This document shows, piece after piece, positions 57,649 through 64,000 of a stretch of 64,000 nucleotides of DNA. The number at the start of each line of letters is the position of its first letter. Position 1 is the first letter of the stretch. The position numbers were made by a program, and so were the translations under genes. A model generated the notes under the pieces. It was given only the letters and a program-made list of their open reading frames with translations, was not told where the DNA came from and did no database searches. This DNA comes from Tribonema minus. Taxonomy: Eukaryota > Sar > Xanthophyceae > Tribonematales > Tribonemataceae. Location of the stretch: NCBI GenBank assembly GCA_017506865.1, contig JAFCMP010000412.1:372001-436000 (forward strand), in the 5' to 3' direction.

Positions 57649-60600
57649 ATGAAGGCGCCAATGCGTGCGGCTGCATGCTGTGGGTGCCTGCTGCTGCAGT
57701 CTGCTGGCGCTTTCGTGACGTCGGCAGTCAACGCGCATGGGCGGCTCCGGGTGAGTGCTGCAGCACACATTTTGAAGCCAACTCATCTGAGCATTCTGGT
57801 CGCACCAAGATCTTGTCTACGCAGTGGACGCGTCTCTTTTTCTTGTTCCACACTCACACAGACCGCATGGTCGTGCGCATGTTGGCGTTGAATCTGATAT
57901 CCAAGCAGCATGTTGACGCTTGCATCATGTGTCATTTCTGTTGCCTCGATTGCTCATGCCCTCACCTTACATATGTCTCTTTCTTGTATTTACCACCAAC
58001 TTGCAGCAGCAGGTGCGAAGCGTTGCCCCATTGAGCTCCACGCCAGCTGTGCAGGTTGAACCAGCCGAGCGACAAACAGGCACCCAATACAGGACGATAT
58101 TCAGGGTTGAAAAGGGGCCTCGGCTACCCATATGGCCTGTCCAGAATGGCGTCATCATTACCATTCTCGACTTTTTAGGTGAGAGTCATGTCGACGTCAT
58201 GCTGGGCCACTCTAACTTGCCGAGTGTCACGCTCTTTTGGTGTGACTGCCGCAATGTGGTGATGAGCATCCCTACAAAACAGGCGCACTCTTCTGCCCTG
58301 GCTCGCTAGTTTTGACCTAGATGCAGTGACATCGCAAGACACGCAAGCCAGCACGATTTGAGTGATGTGACCATAATCGTAAGCTCACGTTGGTGCCATC
58401 AACATGCGTCCTAGCTACTGTGAACTTCAACTTCATGTGACTGATGTACACAACAATCACACACGATCGCCGACGTCAGCGCTGCCTACCCGCAACCAGG
58501 GTTAAGACAGTGTCATTCACCAAATGAGTGTGGTGATGACGCTGCCGCACCTTGGGCGTACCTCAACATAAAGTTGCACTGATGGATGCTCAACACCAAC
58601 TATGTCTAGACTTGGAGTATGTTCATTTCAATGCACTGAAAGTTTTACAAAGCTAATTGAGTTGAGACCACGGTGAGCTCACGGACGCCCTCGGCATCTC
58701 CATCGCATCCCAGCTGTCATGTTGGTCACTGAAAGATCTCAAGTTGCTGGCGTCGTGGCCGGCGCAGAAACAGTGCACACAAGACATTGAACCAACACGT
58801 TGAGATGTAGACTGGGCAGACACCGTCGTCTACATTGCTCTGTAACGCCATGTTCATTCGCAGGTCTCAAGTCGCTGGCAACATGGCTGGAGCAGAAGTG
58901 TGGCGGGCGGGTGTGCCCCATGATCACATCGGAGGAAGCACAGGCAAGTGCACTAATTATATTACAGCCTATGTACATATGTACCATGGTGGACAGTGCT
59001 CAGCAGCATTAGTGCAACGTTGAAGTCACGTCATGTACTTCATGTCATGTTAGATGTGCTGCCTGAGCTTGTGTTTATATACTCCATGTGTGTATGTCGC
59101 AAGTACCAACAATGACTGGCTCGCAATCAGTCAGAGCATCTCCACTCGTGCCGCAACCGCAATATACACGGCCGCGCCCACGCAGAGCACAAACATGGTG
59201 CGGCGTTTCAGGGTAGACCATTGCACAAGACTGCCCCGCTGCAACTCTGGAACCATGTGAAATTCACAGCAATTCTCAGACTGGAACCGCGTGAAATTCA
59301 CAGTCGACGGCGAAGGCAAAGGGAAGTGTGAAGAAGAGTGTACGCACGCGGCATGTCTGGGGATTGCCCAACGCTGTAGGGCACAACCGTGTCGCCACTG
59401 CGTGCAGATCCACCGGCGTGTGCGCCCGCCTCCGTGACGCATGCCAAGCAGTGGGCTGTGCTCAGCAGCGTCAGTGAAACGAATGCTCAAAAGCTTGCAA
59501 ACAGAAGTCTTTTGACTGCTGTGGATATGTTGGCACTGTTTGACTCGTGGCCAATGACTGCAACAGCGGCGACCACAGTCATTGGTGGAAGGCACTTGCG
59601 GCTGACCATCCCTTGTCACCTAGAGCTCTACGATCTTTTGATTCATTTCCATGAAACATCCTCCGCCAGTGCCGCGACCGCAATGTACGTGGCTGAACTC
59701 ACGTAGTATGGCTTGCAGAGCCGCAATTGCGGGCCTCTAATAGGCTGCCTACATTGCTGAACCGCACACGTTGATCAGCGGTCGACGGTGCTGAGAGGCG
59801 TCTTTGAAGCATCCAAGGGACATGTGTGCGCTTCATGTAAGGTATACTCTCGAGTACATTATGTGCGTGTCTTCTCTGCTTACGGTTACAAAGAGGGTTT
59901 GGGGTAGCTTGCCCTGTGATAGTCGCCGAGGGCGGCACAGGCAGCTGCTGGACACAAAGGTGCGGGCGTCGCAGTTACATTATGGCAGTATGGCAGTAGC
60001 ATCCTGGCCTGCCTTAGATTTGACAATCTGACATGACACACCTTTGCACTTTGGGAGTGGCATCGGACTCCTTGCCATGTTGCGAGCGTGCACAGCGCAT
60101 GCACCGTCCCCTTTCGCCTCTGAGCCTACTTAAATCTGACTCAGATCCTGACTTGCGACTTGACGGCTCGCGTGCGCAGGGCCTCTCGGACCCCTTTCTG
60201 CTGCTGTTAGGGCAAGCTCAGGGCAGGAAATTTCAGTCTCAAACCTAAATCGGTGTCCCGTGATACCTCTTGTGTGCGCTACTCGTGCCTTCTGATTCCG
60301 ACTTGTGCTTGACTGATCAATCGCGTGCAGGGCCTCTCGGACCCCTTTCTGCTGCTGGCCCACCACAACCACGCGTTCTACCCACTGGACCCCTTCCGGC
60401 CCATCAGCAATCTGCTGCTGCCGGAAGGTTTTCCCAGGTGAGGGTGTTTGGTGACGTGTTCGATGTGCTTCGGGATGTTGTAAACTGTCCACAGTATAAA
60501 GTGAAGTTGATGGTGAAACATGGTGTAGAAGCACTGCTGTCTAGGCACACTTGGCGATCGCGCAGGCCTGTTGCAGTTGTGAGTGTGATGGTGATAGGTA

Positions 60601-62440
60601 CTACTTTTCAAAGTCACAGAGCTGTGCTTCAGCCGTGTAATACGCCCGAACAGTAACGAGCGATAGGTGTCATACGCCAAGCTATCAGGCATTGGTGGGC
60701 CGATCTCAGGGCCTGCGCTGTGATGCATGCATGCAGCCAATTGTACAATATGAGCATATGTATAGTTTATCTACTTAGTAGTATATATATATACATACGT
60801 TCTTTACGGTTTATCAATGCACAGCGCGGCGCCGCCTTGCTGTGGCTGCAGGCTGCCGCTGCTTTTTCGCCCTGGCAATGCTAAGCACTGCCTGTATCTC
60901 ATTGGAGCACTGCTGCGCTGCGCGGAATCGCCGAGCGCTGCCCTGTCCCGCTGTAAGCGCTGCTGCTGACGACCTGCGTTTTTCGCCACTGTCATCGCGC
61001 CTCTGCTACTAGCGCCACTGCGCTGCTGGATGCTTTTCCCTCAGCACGCTGCGTCCATCCTTCACGAGCGCTGCTGCTGATGGTCTGCGGTTTTGCCGCC
61101 GCGCCGCTGCCGACCGCTGCCTGTATCTCATTGGAGCGCTGCTGTGCTGCTCGACGAGCGCTACCCCGTCCCAGTGTGAGCGCTGCTGCTAATGACCTGC
61201 GCTTTTCGCCGCTGCGCCGCTGCCATCGCGCGCGTGCAGCCATCCCCACCGGGGGTTTCAGACGGTGACCTACGTCATGGAGGGGGGCATGGTGCACCGC
61301 GACAACCTGGGGGTCAAGCAGACGTACGGCGCGGGCAGGCGAGTCCACGTGCAGTACAGCCATTCACTTGAGTCTGTACTGTCATGTACTGTGCCATTGC
61401 TGGCGATGGAGAGTCACCTTTGCGCGACACTGCGACATGCGCGTGTGCGAGCGTCGGCAGCCCTAACCCTAACCCATGCAGTCGTGCCTTTGCTGCGCCT
61501 TTCCATTCATCAGATCACCGGCACGCGCTGCTCATGATGACATGGCATCCCCCATGATCGTGTCTGACTTGAAGTTGGCTGCATTGCTGAGCGCTGCTGC
61601 CGTGAAAGTCCCCCACACCACCACCACCAACAAACAACTACTTGTATGTATACGCACATGTCCAGTCAGTAGCATGTCACAGGCGCCGCCGTTCGACCAA
61701 CACGAAACAACCACTTGTGTGTATACAAGCAGTCCAGTCAGCAGCATGTCACAGGCGCCGCCGATTAGCCTCACTTGAAGTTGGCTGCATTTGCTGAGCG
61801 CTGCTGCAGCGTGCACTTTCTCGACACCACCAACACCAAACAACTACGTGTATGTATCCTGACATGTCCAGTCAGTAGCATGTCACAGGCACAGGGTGCC
61901 ACTCTGGCCTCACTTGAAGTTGGCTGCATTTACTGAGCGCTGCTGCAGCGTGCAGGTCCTCGACGCAGGCTCCGGGCTGATGCACGAGGAGATGTGGTCC
62001 ATCGACCCCTGGAAGCGCACGGGAATTGAGATTTATCAGCTATGGGTGAGAGCAAAATGCACTTTTGTCGCGTTTTGGTTCACGTGGCGGTTCTGTTGTT
62101 TGCGCGTACTGAATGATACTTCAAACAGTGCATGCATTGCTCTTCAAGTTTGCGCACTTCTGACAACGTGAGGTGATGATTCCTGTGCATTTTACGTGCA
62201 CATGTACCAGTGTGCCTACCCCACACAGGACGCGTTCAAGCTCTTCAGCAGAGTAACTTGGGCGCAATGTCATCAAGTCCTTCAGAACAGTAATGTGGGG
62301 CGCTGCTCCATTGCCTGCTTGCTGCTTGCTTGCAGGTAAACTTGCCAGCGCAGCACAAGATGTCCAAGGCACGCATCCAGCTGCTGGGGGAGGGCACAGA
62401 CACTCCGCTGCCGCGTGTGACTCTCCCCAGCAAGGCAGAG
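57649..62440 (+). CDS. Pirin-like protein with complex-plastid-type N-terminus, at least seven exons (3' end not found)
   Basis: Exons 57649-57750, 58007-58178, 58864-58943, 60331-60437, 61240-61338, 61949-62045 and 62336-62440 join in phase to 254 residues. Pirins are iron-binding double cupins. The ligands are visible as H155 and H157 (HPHRGF) and H199 and E201 (MHEEM); LWVNLPAQHKM is the usual segment after domain 1. The stretch IWPVQNGVIITILDFLG...GGRVCPM before DPFLLL is typical of the algal subgroup. Residues 1-20 are hydrophobic and Cys/Leu-rich and end in SAGAFV, like the ASAFAP cleavage site of complex-plastid proteins, followed by a Ser/Pro/Gln-rich, acid-poor stretch. The second cupin half is missing and probably lies beyond 64000. 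Donors of exons 3 and 5 are GC. The exact function of algal pirins is unknown. Confidence 0.85.
58738..58863 (+). repeat. Upstream echo of pirin exon 3 head
   Basis: GATCTCAAGTTGCTGGCGTCGTGGCCGGCGCAGAAACAGTG at 58738-58778 copies the exon-3 start GGTCTCAAGTCGCTGGCAACATGGCTGGAGCAGAAGTGTG (58863-58902). Unit length is 125 bp. The copy lacks the CAG acceptor (GAAAG precedes it). Confidence 0.85.
59478..59650 (+). repeat. Dispersed repeat in pirin intron 3 (copy of 31285-31462)
   Basis: Partner of the repeat in intron 3 of the alcohol dehydrogenase gene, same orientation relative to transcription, about 75-80 percent alike by eye. It is the only long sequence shared by introns of two different genes here. 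Confidence 0.75.
60129..60330 (+). repeat. Upstream echo of pirin exon 4 head
   Basis: GCAGGGCCTCTCGGACCCCTTTCTGCTGCTG at 60177-60207 is identical to the acceptor and first 27 nt of exon 4 (60327-60357). The preceding intron sequence is also shared in diverged form. The copy keeps an intact CAG acceptor. The unit is about 150 bp and looks very recent. Confidence 0.95.
60855..61239 (+). repeat. Tandem repeats before pirin exon 5
   Basis: A block with GCACTGCCTGTATCTCATTGGAGC, GAGCGCTGC and TAAGCGCTGCTGCTGACGACCTGCG (from about 60880) recurs at about 61110-61205 (CTGCCTGTATCTCATTGGAGC, GTGAGCGCTGCTGCTAATGACCTGCG). The period is about 230 bp. The 3' part of the unit adjoins the exon-5 acceptor. 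Confidence 0.8.
61560..61948 (+). repeat. Two upstream echoes of pirin exon 6 head
   Basis: ACTTGAAGTTGGCTGCATT(T)...CTGAGCGCTGCTGCAG, which leads into exon 6 at 61949, recurs before 61812 and before 61602. The nearer copy continues CGTGCACTTTCTCGAC, matching the exon start CGTGCAGGTCCTCGAC and keeping the CAG acceptor. The farther copy reads GCTGCCGTGAAAGTCC. All share TCCAGTCAGTAGCATGTCACAGGC spacers. Confidence 0.9.
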
Positions 62441-62640
62441 GTTAGTAGGTTCGCACGGCACCATATCTGTAGCATCCGCACCTAAGGTGTCTGTCCATGG
62501 AAGTGCCATGAATGGGACTGGTGCACCGTTGTTCTGCCTCGTGTGGTGCTCTTCAGCAAGCTGAATGCACCTGGAAGTATGTGATACAGGCGCTTTCCTG
62601 CCGCATGTGACTCTCCCCAGGAAAGCAGAGGTAAGTAGGT
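62441..62640 (+). repeat. Echo of pirin exon 7 tail with a stronger donor
   Basis: CCGCATGTGACTCTCCCCAGGAAAGCAGAG at 62601-62630 copies the exon-7 end (62411-62440), unit 190 bp. The copy is followed by GTAAGTAGGT, the original by GTTAGTAGGT. The following intron sequence (TGCACG-CACCA, ATGGGA-TGGTG-ACCGTTGTT) is duplicated as well. Confidence 0.92.
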
Positions 62641-62644
62641 ATTG

Positions 62645-63395
62645 CACGACACCAGATTAATATGATCCAAACCTAAGGTACCTGTACGTGCAAGTGCCAT
62701 GAATGGGATTGGTGAACCGTTGTTGCTGCCTTGCATGGTGCTCTTCAGCTGAATGTATTCCATGTGCTTCACTGGCCGACAGAAAAGGACGCTGCGCTTC
62801 TAGTCACAGCAGAAAACGAGCGCGCCTGGGACGTTTATCCGGCGTCACAACAAACTTCACATCATGTCGCACCGTCACCTGTTCTTGCTGGTACACAGCA
62901 TCTTACTTACCAGCTGCGTTCAGGAGATGCTTTTTTTGTTTTGCAGCAGTGCTCCGCACCACGCCGCCAAACGCTTTGGCAGACTCTTCCGCGTCGCATT
63001 TGAAGCTGCAGACCTGCACACACATACTACATGCTCTTGTGGATGGCAGCACTTGCTGCCAAAAGTGATCGATACCTCACTAGAACAAAGTATGGTCTGC
63101 TGCTACATTGCTGTGTTGGCGATGGTCCCAAAGTTTGTGAGAACGACGACAGTACTTGTACATGCGTGTTAGTGCACTTGGCGTAACTGCTGTACTAGTG
63201 AACAAAGCCTGGAACATGCGCGCGCTGTGCATGCTCCGCATACCTACCATGTTAACACAATGCTTTGGAGGGCTTTCCCGCGTCCACAGCGCTGAGAGTT
63301 AAGTTAGGGTTAAGGGTTAGGGATAGGGCTATGGCTATGGCTTAGGGGGCTGCAGACCTGCGCACACTGTATGCAGTAGTGTCAGCGTGTACCGT
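62645..63395. other. Probable continuing intron of the pirin-like gene
   Basis: No exon of the missing second cupin half is recognised. A telomere-like patch (AGTTAGGGTTAAGGGTTAGGG) lies at 63300-63320. The rest is unique sequence. Confidence 0.4.
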
Positions 63396-64000
63396 AAATC
63401 ACGGGGTATAAGGCAGTGCCTCTGTATAAGAAACGGGTATCTTATACGGCGTATAAGACACCCGTTTCGTATAACATTTTGACAGGCATGTATGTAAGAT
63501 ACTAGGTTTGCCGTATAAGAAACGCCCTTTCTTATACACCGTATAAGAAACCCTTGCGTGTAAGAAAGGGGGTTCCTTACGCGACGGTATAAGAAACCCC
63601 GTACCTTGTGCAGCAAGCAAGGCAACTTTCGAATTGTAGCAAAGCACCAACGACAGGCATGCAGCAAGCAGTGCGTGAGCTTGGCAGGCCCTCGCTTGCG
63701 CTTGCAGCAGGCTCTGGTGCTGGTCATCTGATTCACCATCGCTGGTGGCGCTGCTGCTGCTGCTGCTGCTGCTAAACCGGCTAAACCAGCTGCACTACCA
63801 CCGGCGGCATTCATTGTTCAGCCGCAATACATACCACTCACTCAGTCTCACCCCCGCTCTCAACTTCAAGACCCCAACACCGTTGGTGACGCATACGCAT
63901 GCATGCGCGCATGTACGCCGTATAAGATTCCTGTTTCTTATAGCATGTTGACAGTTGTGTATGCAAGATACTAGGTTTGCTGTATAAGATACTCCCTTTC
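63396..64000. repeat. GTATAAGAAA-type repeat, in direct and inverted orientation
   Basis: Between 63407 and 63603 the core GTATAAGAAAC(C/G) or its complement occurs about ten times, partly as palindromes (TCTTATACGGCGTATAAGA at 63440-63458). An about 85-bp block (CGTATAAGACACCCGTTTCG...TAAGATACTAGGTTTGCCGTATAAGA) at 63450-63533 recurs in the same orientation at about 63918-64000, at the window edge. It resembles a subterminal repeat of a DNA transposon or a satellite; no coding sequence. Confidence 0.8.

Noticed and set aside
63396-63610. CRISPR-like array
   Set aside because: The repeats are short, in both orientations and without constant-length spacers, and the host is a eukaryote.

Overview
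The window is eukaryotic nuclear DNA, most likely from a unicellular alga with a secondary plastid. Genes are spliced (27 introns modelled here), exons are GC-rich with C/G at third positions, introns are long, and interstitial TTAGGG-type repeats are frequent. One protein (pirin-like) starts with a signal-peptide-like stretch followed by an Ala-Phe site of the kind used for import into complex plastids. A haptophyte would fit all of this, but the sequence does not prove the lineage.

Layout. 1-9.8 kb: the end of a Ty3/gypsy-type retroelement, then gene-free DNA with repeats, including a 358-bp segment present twice in opposite orientation. 9.85-13.0 kb (+): a three-exon NTF2-like (SigF-like) protein. 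13-29.7 kb: gene-poor DNA with unrecognised minus-strand coding stretches, a 5'-truncated LINE with a restriction-like endonuclease inserted in a satellite array, and a 1.27-kb unit bounded by perfect 67-bp inverted repeats. 29.8-33.7 kb (+): a seven-exon zinc alcohol dehydrogenase of the cinnamyl alcohol dehydrogenase type. 35.5-53.4 kb (-): a twelve-exon ubiquitin-specific protease of 1467 residues (DUSP, UBL, Tudor-like, USP). 54.0-57.5 kb (-): a three-exon coiled-coil/low-complexity protein. 57.6 kb to the window end (+): a pirin-like protein, head to head with the coiled-coil gene and not complete inside the window.

The most unusual signal is not a gene. In four of the five spliced genes, and at about 20 exon/intron boundaries, the intron next to an exon carries one to five extra, partly decayed copies of that exon end together with its splice site. 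Exon tails plus donor are repeated downstream, and exon heads plus acceptor are repeated upstream. Many copies keep a usable GT or AG, and in the NTF2-like gene the copies differ mainly at synonymous sites. I call these exon-boundary echoes. They come with an unusually high share of GC-AG introns (4 of 27), 10-24-base C runs at several acceptors, and telomere-like repeats in introns. Together they suggest introns that grow by repeated local duplication across splice sites.

The genes do not form one pathway. They are ordinary housekeeping or metabolic functions: deubiquitination, NADPH-dependent aldehyde/alcohol conversion, a plastid-directed cupin, an NTF2-fold protein, and a coiled-coil protein.
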